Source: Chrysaora quinquecirrha | Taxonomy: Eukaryota > Cnidaria > Scyphozoa > Semaeostomeae > Pelagiidae | Length of the DNA stretch: 64,000 bases | Reading direction: 5' to 3' | NCBI GenBank assembly: GCA_014526335.1 | Contig: JACTAT010000010.1 | Coordinates: 8,731,732-8,795,731, forward strand | In this document: positions 24,976-35,632 of the stretch, piece by piece | How positions within the stretch are numbered: position 1 is the first letter of the stretch | Layout of the letters: every line of letters starts with the position of its first letter | The notes under the pieces: model-generated | What the model was told of the DNA's origin: nothing | The model's database searches: none | The model's input: the letters and a program-made list of their open reading frames with translations, nothing else | Made by a program: the position numbers and the translations under genes

Positions 24976-25800
24976 TGATGGCAAGCAATTATGTTATTAA
25001 ATTGCTTCCAACAATGATGAATAATTGGATTTGAATAGAAATTGGATCAAATGGGATTGGATTATGAAACTGGAGGAAGAATTTCACATCCTTCAAATGT
25101 ACATAGAAAATATGCCAACCTTTTGTTGAAAGTATTTCTGTTAGGTGAAGGCTGTTTCCGTTTCTAGGAGCTTCAATCATAGAGAATTTGGCTGACCATT
25201 TGAAAGCTGTGATATGGAAGAGATATGATGAATTGTCAGTCATTCCAAATAAAACATTGGCGAAGATAAATTAAGTTTTATGATTTATGGTTTTTCTAAT
25301 ACAACATTAAAAAGTGGAAATGGTATTCTAAAACAATATTAAAAAGTGGAAGTGGTAGAAACAGTGTCTCCTTTAGCAAATACATTTGGTGGATAATATT
25401 ACTTTATATAAAGCAATGGTATGGAAGATACATATCTGTGTGATGTAAATGCTCCAGTCCTAAATGTTATACCGGCCTCAACAGCTATGTTGTCAGATGA
25501 CAATGCCATGATCTCGTATGAACCTCAAACAATGAATTTTTGTGACTTAAAAAAAGCTCTAAATACATTTCACATTTTAATAACAAATTCATTTAAAGAG
25601 AAATGGGTACTATTTGCCTATGTGAACTTAGACTCTAATAAAATAACTATAAAAATACAATAAAACAATAAAACCAATTAATCACTTGCAATGTGTCAAT
25701 CAATCAATCAAAACATTATATAAAAGATATATAAAGAGCCAGTTCAAACTTAGATTCTTCACAATTAGTTAGCCATTTTCAAAGAAGAAGTAAGTTAACA
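24976..25800 (+). repeat. LTR-like direct repeat, left copy
   Basis: 825 bp, begins TGATGGCAAGCAATTATG and ends GTAAGTTAACA, and is repeated at 26786-27571. The TG...CA termini are LTR-like. It contains an 80-codon frame (25421-25663) that is broken in the other copy. No target duplication was found outside the pair, so LTR identity is not proven. Confidence 0.8.
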
Positions 25801-26785
25801 TGATGAATAGAAAAAGAGAAGATGAAGAAGATATGTGGGAAATTGAACAAATAGTAGTAAAATTCAGAGAACAGCATGACAGAAGGATGGTACTGTGAGA
25901 GAAATATTGCCAATCTTATTGTGAGTTCAATAATTGGTAGGAAGAAAAATAGCTTGAATATGCCAACGATTTATGGTTACTGTATTGAAGAAGTTTGTTT
26001 AGAAACCTTTTAACTTGAATATAATTCACTGGTTCGGAGAGCTGAAGAACTATGGAAAGACTGTGGAGGTATAGGTTCAGTTGAACTATGTATGTTTATA
26101 GTTGACGACGAAGTAAAAGATATCATGTTCTACATTGAATCTGTGGTTCAAATTCATTTGAACTCAATTAATTGCGGACAGCATGCATTAACTTTGATGC
26201 TGATTGATCTGGGCAAAAAGTGAAAGTTGTAAAAAACAAAATCTCTACCAATCTTAACTAAGCTGAAGAAGATGGATTTGCTTGTAAGATAAGACAAATA
26301 AGGATGAACAAATTATGAAAACAATATATAAGAAAGAAAAGAACAGTTGTTAAGTACATGGTAAAAATGTATTTTGTAATTTTTTTCTCTCCCTCTTATT
26401 CTTTTTCCTGACAAATACTGTATTGGTAATACTGTATATTCAGATACTGGGCAAGTTTGCTGCAACAAACATAAATCCATGGTTTAGAGATTCAACATTT
26501 TTTGTGTTGGCTTTGCAGTGTTTGTTGACTTTGCAGATGCTCCCTCAGTTTGTCAATAATTTCACTGTCTAACAATGGGAAAGTTCTTTGCACCTTGTTG
26601 TGATTTTAACATTAAAAATTGATATGGCCCACTAGTCACATTTACTAGCCACAAGGATGCCCTGATTTGGATGTGACCTTTATTACGTTACCTAAACGAT
26701 CTTTCCTCCGAGAAGAGGACCTTGCTGAATTTTCACTGTCGTCTTGATCTTCCTCGTCGTCTTGATTCACTTCTTTGTTGTCTGC
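25801..26785 (+). other. interior of direct-repeat element, decayed coding
   Basis: Starts MMNRKREDEEDMWEIEQ and keeps an open stretch near 26030-26222 (VRRAEELWKDCGGIGSVELC, later CGQHALTLMLIDL). No gag, protease, RT or integrase motif is visible in the 985 bp, so if this is an LTR element it is non-autonomous. Confidence 0.4.
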
Positions 26786-27571
26786 TGATGGCAAGCAATT
26801 ATGTTATTATATTGCTTCCAACAATGATGAATAATTGGATTTGAATGGAAATTGGATCAAATGGGATTCGATTATGAAACTGGAGGAAGAATTTCACATC
26901 CTTCAAATGTACATAGAAAATATGCCAACCTTATGTTCAAAGTATTTCTGTTAGATGAAGGCTGTTTCCGTTTCTAGGAGCTTAAATCATAGAGAATTTG
27001 GCTGACCGTTTGAAAGCTGTGATATGGAAGAGATATGATGAATTGTCAGTCATTCCAAATAAAACATTGGCGAAGATAAATTTAGTTTTATGATTTATTG
27101 TTTTTCTAATACAACATTAAAAAGTGGAAATGGTATTCTAATACAATATTAAAAAGTGGAAGTGGTAGAAACAGTGTCTCCTTTAGCAAATACATTTGGT
27201 GAATAAGATTACTTTATATAAAGCAATAGTATGAAAGATACATATCTTGGTGATTTAAACGCTCCAATCCTAAATGTTATTCCACCCTTAACAGCTATGT
27301 TGTATGAACCTCAAACACTGAATTTTTGTGACTTAAAAAAAAGCAATCTCTAAATACATTTCACATTTTAATAACAAATTCATTTAGCGAAAAATGGGTA
27401 CTAGTTGCCTTTGTGAACTTAGACTAATACAATAATACAAAAAACCAATTAATCACTTGTCATATGTCAATCAATGAATCAAAACGTCATATAAAAGATA
27501 TATAAAGAGCCAGTGTAAACTTAGATTCGTCACAATCAGTTAGCCATTGTCAAAGAAGAAGTAAGTTAACA
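26786..27571 (+). repeat. LTR-like direct repeat, right copy
   Basis: 786 bp, same termini as the left copy (TGATGGCAAG and GTAAGTTAACA). Differences include a short deletion in the region matching 25495-25530 and scattered substitutions; overall identity looks above 90 percent by eye. Confidence 0.8.
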
Positions 27572-27679
27572 TCCACCAGCTACTAAGTTTTTGCCTATGC
27601 CCATAATGTTTATTTTATACTCTTTGTGTTTGTTTTGATTGGTTAAATATCATTTTCAGTGATTTTATTTGCATTATTT

Positions 27680-28175
27680 AGGGCTTAGATTGGACAATGG
27701 CACTTCATGGCCATGATAACCTATGTGGCCACCAAAAATCCACATTTCCTTTGTGTATTTACGGAGCACTGGACATATTCATTGGCAAAGTTCATTTTTT
27801 AAGGCTGTGGACAACCAAAAATAATCCAAGTATGATTGGAAAATTTTATCTGGAACATTTGATTGCCACAAACAGAGATCATTATGGCCTCAAACAGAGA
27901 GCTAAAGTGCTACCTTGTGGCATGCCTGAGCATATATATAGCTTTCCAAAAAGAGATATGGAGCTAGAAATTGTGCTTATCATGTCACAGATGCACAACT
28001 CAGAGGAGTCACTGAATTGTCTGCAGTGTTTGAGAGCAATGATGACCATATTGATCAAGAAATACGTAATTGTCAACAACTTTTGCCCAATATAACAGAA
28101 AGAGAACCTGAAGATGCAGCAAATGCATACATTTATCTAAAAGAACAAGTTGAGGAGATGAACATTTCCGCATAA
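27680..28175 (+). pseudogene. integrase-core (rve-like) transposase relic
   Basis: After a good 3' splice-like site (CATTATTTAG at 27670-27680) the frame reads GLDWTMALHGHDNLCG, then IYGALDIFIGKVHFLRLWTT and MIGKFYLEHLIAT. This pattern (GxxW..DGxDKL, hGxxDxFSRKI, long hydrophobic strand, VGxFYLxxL) belongs to an uncharacterised integrase-core family that is multi-copy in cnidarian and other invertebrate genomes. After about 27900 the family continues in another frame (ELSAVFESNDDHIDQEI, AANAYIYLKEQVEEM) to a stop near 28175. The middle of the core, with the second Asp and the Glu, is missing. A frameshift and deletion make it non-functional. Confidence 0.65.
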
Positions 28176-28394
28176 TGTGTAATTTGCTCTGGATTTTGTC
28201 TGAAAATGTATAAAGTCTATACCTATAAAAGTTTTAATGCAGAAATAGTTAACTTTGACAGTAGCTTTTCTTGAAATTGTCAAGCCACACTCCATTGACT
28301 CTCCAATCCATAATTTAATATAGTTAACCCTGCTAGACTGCTGCAGTTTTATGGCAAACGATGGGGCACCACACTACCAGAAACCTCATATAAT

Positions 28395-28960
28395 TTTTGT
28401 TGAATCTCCTAGAATCCACCTAAATCCTCTGAAATCCTGATAATCCCCCAAAAACTCCACAATCCCCTGGAATTCCCAAGAAACCAACAGAATCTCAAAG
28501 AATTTCAAGGAATCCCCAAGATGTTTTTCCAGGAATAGCAAGATCCTATCTCAGAAATCCCAAGAAACTAAGTCTGAACTCATGAACTCCAAAGAAACCT
28601 GCATGAGACAGCTTTGTAATGTGGAGAGGATTGCTTGAATTTACCAACATATCGCATGTCAGTTTTCTAAATTATCACAATTAATATTCTTGCCTTTTGT
28701 GGGAAAATATTCCTAGGATTCCTGGAAAATCATTGGGATTCTATGACCATGGATTTCTTGTGGATTTTAGGGGTCTTTCAGAATTTTGGGGGATTCCATG
28801 GGGATTTCGTGGGATCCTCAAGGATTCAGAAGAATCCCCAGGAATTCAGGAGGATTCTTCAAAAAGAAACCTAGCAGATCTTTCAGGAAACCAAAAAATT
28901 AAATAAACCCAAAAATTGGAAGAATCCAGAATCCCCCAAGGAATCCCAAGAAACCCGTGA
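28395..28960. repeat. degenerate 10-12-bp repeat in inverted arms
   Basis: 28395-28570 repeats words like AATCCCCAAGAA on the plus strand; 28700-28860 repeats the complement (GGATTCCTGGAAAATC), and 28920-28960 flips back. The RNA from either strand could fold on itself. It may be a decayed foldback element; no clean TIR or TSD was found. Confidence 0.6.
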
Positions 28961-29249
28961 AGGTCACAGGAAAATGATCATTTATTAAAAAAAATGTGGG
29001 CTGCGTAAAAGTACCAAGTAGCAAACATTTCTAACCCTAAAAGCTTATTTTCCAAAGTAACTTATGATCGCAAGACAATTGAAGCCTCTGAAACAAAACA
29101 AATAAAACATAACACTGTGCCATAACAATGTAACTTTGAATGTTTGAACCGCAATCAATGCATACAACTTAATATGGAACTTTCAAATGTTATTATACAT
29201 TGCAAAGATTTTCATTTTATGTAAGAAAACTTAGCTGTCATTGGAAATA

Positions 29250-30060
29250 TCATAAGCAACACAGGGTTTGAAGATACCATATTTCAAGCTGGTATTTGCT
29301 CAACGTGTAGCTTGAATTGGAATCTTTCAGGTAGCCATTACAATTGTGCTTGGACAGTCCATTCAGTCTGTTTGGAACTGTTGGAGCGGTTGCTGCTTGA
29401 AAGATTTCTTTGATTGGGCAACCACGATTATAAGGTTTATGAATCTTTGGCAGCATGTAGAAATCTGAAGTACGAGGATGTTGGAGATACAGCTTTGATG
29501 CGTTGGTAGGAAGATTGTTGTTGTTAATTTCTTCTTTGATTGAGGTGATGATGGTTTTGTTGAAGGTCTTGGTTGGATTCGTTTGCAGGATTTGGTAGAA
29601 GTCTGTGAGAAGCTGCGAATTTCCTTCTTGAATATGGAGATCTTTACTCAACACCACAATACGACCACCTCTGTCAGCAGGTTTGATCACTATATCTTCA
29701 CGTTCTTTTAGTCATTTCAAGGTAGACCACTCTAGTTGCGTAACATTTGATTTGTTTTTATTGGCGTTGAAGTTGAGCTGGGAGATTTCCTATCTGCATT
29801 TTTCAATGTAGAGGTCCAGTGCTTGATATTCACCATCTCTTGGGGTCCAAGTGGATTTGTCTGGGAAAAGCTTGGCAATATTCATCTTTTGCGAATCGAT
29901 ATCTTTGTTACCATAGCTGGATGTATTTGCTGTTTCAGAATTGCTTCTGTCTTCAGAGCTGTTGTTGTGGAAATGAGCTTTTAAACGAAGACGTCGGAAA
30001 AACGTTTCACTATCATGATTGACTTGGCATTTGTCGACATTCTTCTTGACTGGGAACATT
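29250..30060 (-). pseudogene. Penelope-like element, N-terminal RT relic
   Basis: Minus-strand fragments in the expected order: first 30059-29790 (FFRRLRLKAHFHNN and STWTPRDGEYQALDLYIEKC), which is the conserved region upstream of RT in Penelope-like ORFs; then 29690 downward with IKPADRGGRIVVLSKD, the PADKG..VVL start of the RT, and FYMLPKIHKPYN, the LPK.HK motif. Downstream RT motifs (FDV, SMG, YVDD) are lost. A second Penelope-like copy lies at 33.5-35.1 kb on the same strand but is clearly diverged, so this is a different, older family. Confidence 0.85.
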
Positions 30061-30329
30061 CATTCTTTTTTGTTCATTCTTCATTCTTCTCTTGATTGTA
30101 TCTTGCGTTCTTTTTATTTTTCTATTTTTCGAATCCCTATTCATTTGATATAACTTCATGTTTTCTGTCATTTCACTACTTCATAACGAGTTCATGCTCG
30201 AAATGTCGTTGTTATTTAATATTAAAATTTCAACTGGTACAATATTTATTTTTGAATCCCAAGCAAGTCTACAGAAAACCAGATGCGTGGATGTTCAGAT
30301 TCCAGTGTTACAGCCTGTTGTGCCTTGGT

Positions 30330-31080
30330 ATATCTGGTTGTCAGTGAAATGGAAGAAAAGTGGCCAAACTGTTAACAGCAAAGGCTTTAGTCACAAGACT
30401 AGATCTTTCAGTTCCAAGACAACTCGTAGCAGCTCAGATGTTGGCAAGACTTGTAAAAGCATGGAATATAAACGATACCTATTGTTGGACAGACAGCAAG
30501 ACTGATCTATGCTTGCTTCAGAATTGTGGCAAAAGGAAAAAATTTGTCAGCTCCTGTGTTAATCAGATACTCAGCGAAGATTACATCTGTTGGAGGTACT
30601 GCCCTACAAGTGAAAATCCTGCTGACATTGGCTCAAGGGGCATAACAACAGTATGACTCCAGAATTGTGACCTTTGGTGGAAGGGACCTGAATTGCTGAA
30701 TGGGAAAGACCAATGGCCAGGTACCTCTGTCATCACAGAAGATGGAATAGTGAATGAAGAACGCTGTGAAACAAACTTTGTATCAGTCATCAATGAAAAT
30801 GAAACCAGAATGGTATTGGCAGATGTGTTTGAGAAAACTCTTTCGAATTACAGCATTTGTTTTACGATGATAGCATGCAAGAAGAAATCAGTCTAAAATG
30901 AAGTAGCACTTTCAGCCGATGAGATCTTAGATGCAGAGATGTTGTGGATAAAACAATTGCAAATAGTTTTCCCTCATACAGATAATCAGAAGCAGCAGTT
31001 GGGAATTCGTTCCAATGAGAAGAACATCCTATTATATGATGGAAGATTTGACATCCCAATTTTCGAATTATGCAATAAAA
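30330..31080 (+). pseudogene. BEL/Pao retrotransposon relic (RNase H to integrase start)
   Basis: The frame 30360-30656 has LDLSVPRQLVAAQMLARLV, YCWTDSKTDLCLLQN and WRYCPTSENPADIGSRG, the hallmark RNase H/linker motifs of BEL/Pao polyproteins. The next frames keep WWKGPELLNGKDQWP and, near 30920-31050, AEMLWIKQLQIVFP and the NEKNILLYDGR stretch that precedes the integrase zinc finger. The rest of pol and any LTR are missing. There are several frame changes, so this is a dead fragment. Confidence 0.85.
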
Positions 31081-31720
31081 TTTCCCGACTATATGTGAAT
31101 TAGCGTAAAGGCAATCAGAAGGACGTGATTTTTTAATTTTTCGAAATTACTCAATAAAATTTACTGACTATATGTGAAGAAGTGTCAAATCAATCAGCGC
31201 CTACTAGGGTATATCCTAGGCTATTCATTCCACACAAAAATAACATCAAATTACAGAAGGACATGATTTTTCCATTTTTGGAAATTATTCAATAAACCCG
31301 ACTATATGTAAATTAGCATACAATCAACCAGTGCAAGACTGCTAGGGTATATCCTAGGCTCTTTATTCCCCCAAGAGTAACATCTAATTACAGAAGAACA
31401 TGACTTTTTCATTTTTCGAAATTACTCAATAAAATTTCCTTACTATATGTAAATTAGCCTACAATCAACCAGCGCAAGCCTGCTTGGGTATATTCTAGGC
31501 TCTTTATTCCGCCCAAGGATAACGTCTAATTACAGAAGGACATGACTTTTTCATTTTTCGACATTACTCAATAACATTTTCTGACTTTATGTCAATTACC
31601 ATAAAATCAATTAGCCCAAGCCTGCTAGGCTATATCCTAGGCTCTTTATTCTGCCCAAGAATAAGGTCAAATTACAGAGGGACATGATTTTTTCATCTCT
31701 CGAAATTACTCAAAATGAAT
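31066..31720 (+). repeat. 140-bp tandem array, about 4.7 copies
   Basis: Units of 137-142 bp starting GAAATTACTCAATAAAATTT and containing GGGTATATCCTAGGCTCTTT recur at about 31143, 31281, 31418, 31560 and 31702. Copies differ by 5-15 percent. The array directly follows the BEL/Pao relic. Confidence 0.9.
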
Positions 31721-32705
31721 CAGTTTATATTCCGTAAGAGTAAAAAAGGATCAAGAAATATCATCAGTTATACAATTAATCCTGTATACGCTTATTGAGG
31801 GAAGGCACTTAATCGAAAAAGCACATACAAGGATGTCAGTACATGATTTCTTTACACATTCTATGTGACAAGTTGTAAAAACAACATTTAAAAAACATGA
31901 ATGTCATAAAAAACATCTTTGAATGACAAGGGTTTACTCGGCATCTATATTCTACTTTATCCAATGAATGTAAACAAAATTCAACAAAAAATCATTTATA
32001 GTAAATGAACTTTAAATTATATTTAAATAACTACAAACCATCGAGATGAACTCTATGCATTATATTTCCCAAGTTTCTAGTTAAGTAGGTGTAAGATAAT
32101 ATTTACGTTTTTTTTAGCATTTAATGTGCTCCATGACCATGTCAAGAAGATTTCGAAACAAAGATAATTTTTTGTTTTCAGCAATGAAAGGAAATTAAAG
32201 ACATACTTACATAACATAGAATAAAATTAAATACAAAGGATTCAGTACCAAGAAAGAAGACAGACAAATATTAATGACGCTTCAGGCATAAAGGGAAATG
32301 ATAATGCCCACTTATCAGCCTTGTAGACATGTTAGTAGATTAGCCATGCTTGATGATTTTTCTCACAGAAAAGACACTCAAATTCATAAATTCCATGATG
32401 AAACATTGACAGGCTAAATCCTGGACTGGTAATGGATCTAAGAAAAGAATATTCTTCTTCCCTTGAAAGAATCATTTTTTGAATTCCAAACTATTTTCTA
32501 CGATATAAAGACAAATATCTTTCATGGTACACAAGGTTTTTATTATTTCCCTTGAAGATTCCTTGTGGATCACATTCAAAGTGATATATCCTATACTTTG
32601 GACACTCATCTGATATAATGGTGTTTGAAAAGCTGCCAACTAAAAGACTGCTTGTACTCAAGATGTAAACTCATTTATTAACACACTATCTGATAATTGA
32701 TCAAT
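31721..32705. other. no supported gene
   Basis: AT-rich sequence between the tandem array and the Penelope/LINE nest. No motif or repeat was recognised. Confidence 0.55.
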
Positions 32706-32712
32706 TAAACTT

Positions 32713-33179
32713 TATCATGGAGTCTATCGTGCAAAAAGAGAACCTTATTGGATAAATTCATAAAGAAATGGATAAATTTGCCAAAGAAAACAACGAAAGT
32801 TTTTAAGCAGTTTACAGATAAGTCGATGATAAATTAATAGATAATAATGGAAATTTTAAAGGAATTATTCAAAAATTGGCCAATAGAGCAAAACGAGCAT
32901 TATATAGCATATACAAACCGTCCACTATGGATTATTTATCTATTAAGACAATAATTCAAGTTTTTAATACAACTATTTAATCTATATTGCTATATGGATC
33001 AGAACTATGGGGGCTTAACTCTAAACCAGAGAACGAAATTGAAATCATGGAGTCTATCGTGCAAAAAGAGAACCTTATTGGATAAATTGATAAAGAAATG
33101 GATAAATTTGCCAAAGAAAACAACGAAAGTTTTTAAGCAGTTTACGGATAAGTTGAATGATAAATTAATAGATAATAAT
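32713..33179 (+). repeat. direct repeat A (Penelope end) flanking LINE piece B
   Basis: A at 32713-32848 recurs at 33043-33179 (ATCATGGAGTCTATCGTGC onward). Between them, 32849-33042 is a LINE fragment (B) encoding QKLANRAKRALYSIYK and LLYGSELWGL; B recurs at 35633-35828 beyond the Penelope element. The order is therefore A-B-A-Penelope-B. Penelope-like elements commonly insert as partial tandems with repeated ends, which would explain A; B would then be a long target duplication of about 195 bp. Confidence 0.8.
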
Positions 33180-35578
33180 AAAAACGACAATTTTAAAAGA
33201 CATGTTTCGAACGTTCATCGTTCATCTTCAGTTAAGAAATAATTAAATTACATCAAGACAAAACTAGGTATATATTGAAATTAGTTACATAATATAAAAA
33301 CACGTGAGGTAAAAGCGATAATTACAAGCGATAAATCTAAAAAAAAACAATAGTACAAAAAGGGGGTTTAACAATAGCAAAAAGAAAAATAGAAAAAGCG
33401 GTGTTAATAACAAAGGTTTAAATTGTAATGGTATAGTTGTTTATTAAGCGTGGGTTTAACCCAAGAGATATGCAGAGCCTCCTTTATTTTGAGGGTAAAC
33501 GAACGCTAAGCGCTGTCCAAGATAGAGAAGGAATCCTCAGAGCATAGAGGGCGGCAAGAGGGGACTCATTAAAATGTCTGCGAATATGCGAGTTTTTGTC
33601 TGTGACTAAATGCTCATGGATTCGTGTAGAAAGATGTCGAGAGGTTTCTCCGACATAAGACGCGGAACATCCGCCACACAAGAATTTGTAAACTACACGA
33701 GCCCGTAAGCACTTGGGCACAGAGTCCTTAACCCCAAACATAGAACGTGATTTAAAAGAAGTAAAAACAAGTTTTAAGTCTAAATCTTTACAATACTTTT
33801 TAACTAAGCATTTAACTTTACGTTGAGTGAAAACCGAAAATTTACCAATGTAGGGAAGCTTAAAATAGCAAATACGGTTAGATTCATTATTGTTAACTAC
33901 ATGGTTATGAGAGGGTACAGGAGAGTTAACTTTATCGAGATAGCTGTGAATGACTTTATTTACAAGATAAGTAGGATAAAGGTTTTTATTTAGTTTAAAA
34001 GTTAGCTGTTTAATGTCGTTATCAAAACCAAACCAAGTGTTGTTTATTTTATATGCCCTATCAACCAAAGTCCTTATCAAACCAATTTTATAGGAAAACG
34101 ATGTAAAACTGAAAAAATTAGTTAACAAGCCTGTATAAGTTCTTTTACGATACACTGAGGTTATAATGGATTGATTATTGCTTTTATCGATTAATACGTC
34201 CAGAAAAGGTAGTTTACGATTATCCTCGTTTTCCATAGTAAACTTAATGTTAGGGTGCTGTACATTAATGAAATTAAAGAATTTAAGTGCATCTTCTTTA
34301 TTTTTAAATAAACAAAAAGTATCATCAACATACCGTCGGTAAAATAAAACCTCGGAAGCGTTAAATTGTTCTAGCCAAATCTTCTCATGATGTCCCATGA
34401 AAAGATTAGCTAGAACAGGGGCAAGTGGGGATCCCATGCTTACACCGTCTACCTGGTCATAAAAGTTACCATTAAATAAAAAATGAGTTTGAGAAGTGGC
34501 AAAATGAAAAAGTTTTTTAAGGTTTACTTCGTTAAGTTTAAGATCAGGATTACCAGTTATAACATAATGTACCGCTAAATCAATGGATTCGTTTAAAGGA
34601 ATATTAGTGAAAAGACTTTCCACGTCAAAAGAAACCATAAATTTATTAGAAAAGTTTAAACTGTTAACTTCATTGACAAAAGAAAAGGTATCCTTAGCGC
34701 GAAATTCGTTAGGTATATGAGCGTCTAACAGTGAACATAGATATTTAGCAAGATTATAGTTAAAAGTACCTATAGAAGAGACAATGGGTCGAAAAGGAGG
34801 AGGTGTGTTAGGAGGGCAGGTTTTGTGCATCTTAGGGAGACCATAGATCCTAGCGGGTTGAGAACCTGAGGGGTAGATCTTCTCATATGTATCATTATCT
34901 AACAGCTCCTTATTCTTAAGCGATCTTAAATACCGTTGTAGTTTGCTTTCCCTAGATGAAGTTGGGTCTTTAGTTAACTTATTAAATTTATTAGGATCAG
35001 ATATCAAATTTAAGATAGAATTATTATAAATGTCTCTGTCCAATATTACGACACCGTTACCTTTGTCCGGCTTGAGAATGACGATTTCCTTATTCTTCTT
35101 CAGCTTGAAACCTCTCGACATCTTTCTACACGAATCCGCGAGCATTTAGTCACCGACAAAAACTTGCATATTCGCAGACATTTTAATGAGTCCCCCTCTT
35201 GCCGCCCTCTATGCTCTGAGGATTCCTTCTCTATCTTGGACAGCGCTAGCGGTTCGTTTACCCTCAAAATAAAGGAGGCTCTGCATATCTCTTGGGTTAG
35301 ACCCACGCTTAATAAACAACTATACCATTACAATTTAAACCTTTGTTATTAACACCGCTTTTTCTATTTTTCTTTTTGCTATTGTTAAACCCCCTTTTTG
35401 TACTATTGTTTTTTTTAGATTTATCGCTTGTAATTATCGCTTTTACCTCACGTGTTTTATATTATGTAACTAATTTCAATATATACCTAGCTTTGTCTTG
35501 ATGTAATTTAATTATTTCTTAACTGAAGATGAATGATGAACGTTCGAAACATGTCTTTTAAAATTGTCGTTTTTATTG
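33176..35578 (-). mobile_element. Penelope-like element with inverted terminal arms
   Basis: The left arm 33176-33647 and right arm 35108-35578 are inverted copies of each other, about 470 bp, with few differences. Each arm contains the 3' end of the ORF (end of the GIY-YIG domain) and the downstream untranslated region. The main ORF is truncated at its 5' side exactly where the right arm begins. A head-to-head junction of a full copy with a 5'-truncated copy would give this structure, which is a known configuration in this class. Confidence 0.88.
33484..35145 (-). CDS. Penelope-like reverse transcriptase with GIY-YIG endonuclease (5'-truncated, 3' frameshift)
   Basis: 553 codons are open, the longest frame in the window. 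RT motifs appear in order: KPDKGNGVVILDRD (residues about 25-38), IYGLPKMHK, PFRPIVSSIGTFNYNLAKYL, motif A SFDVESLFTNIPL, motif B GVSMGSPLAPVLANLFMG, motif C YVDDTFCLF with the catalytic Asp pair, and LPFLDVLI. The C-terminal GIY-YIG nuclease begins FLCGGCSASYVGETSRHLSTRIHEHL. Its tail is out of frame: a C-run near 33568 has four C, while the inverted right arm has five and reads on into the expected tail ending in KEALHISWVRPTLNKQ. The N-terminal region normally upstream of RT is lost at the arm junction; residues upstream of KMSRGFKL are not family-like. A retroelement enzyme, no longer functional here. Confidence 0.93.
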   Translation of the reverse strand: MLADSCRKMSRGFKLKKNKEIVILKPDKGNGVVILDRDIYNNSILNLISDPNKFNKLTKDPTSSRESKLQRYLRSLKNKELLDNDTYEKIYPSGSQPARIYGLPKMHKTCPPNTPPPFRPIVSSIGTFNYNLAKYLCSLLDAHIPNEFRAKDTFSFVNEVNSLNFSNKFMVSFDVESLFTNIPLNESIDLAVHYVITGNPDLKLNEVNLKKLFHFATSQTHFLFNGNFYDQVDGVSMGSPLAPVLANLFMGHHEKIWLEQFNASEVLFYRRYVDDTFCLFKNKEDALKFFNFINVQHPNIKFTMENEDNRKLPFLDVLIDKSNNQSIITSVYRKRTYTGLLTNFFSFTSFSYKIGLIRTLVDRAYKINNTWFGFDNDIKQLTFKLNKNLYPTYLVNKVIHSYLDKVNSPVPSHNHVVNNNESNRICYFKLPYIGKFSVFTQRKVKCLVKKYCKDLDLKLVFTSFKSRSMFGVKDSVPKCLRARVVYKFLCGGCSASYVGETSRHLSTRIHEHLVTDKNSHIRRHFNESPLAALYALRIPSLSWTALSVRLPSK

Positions 35579-35632
35579 TCAAATTCCTATGCCATCTTGT
35601 CAATGTTAGAAGTTTTGGTAATAGATAATAAT

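Noticed and set aside
35164..35352. Plus-strand 62-codon frame as an independent gene
   Set aside because: It is the tail of the GIY-YIG domain in the inverted Penelope arm.
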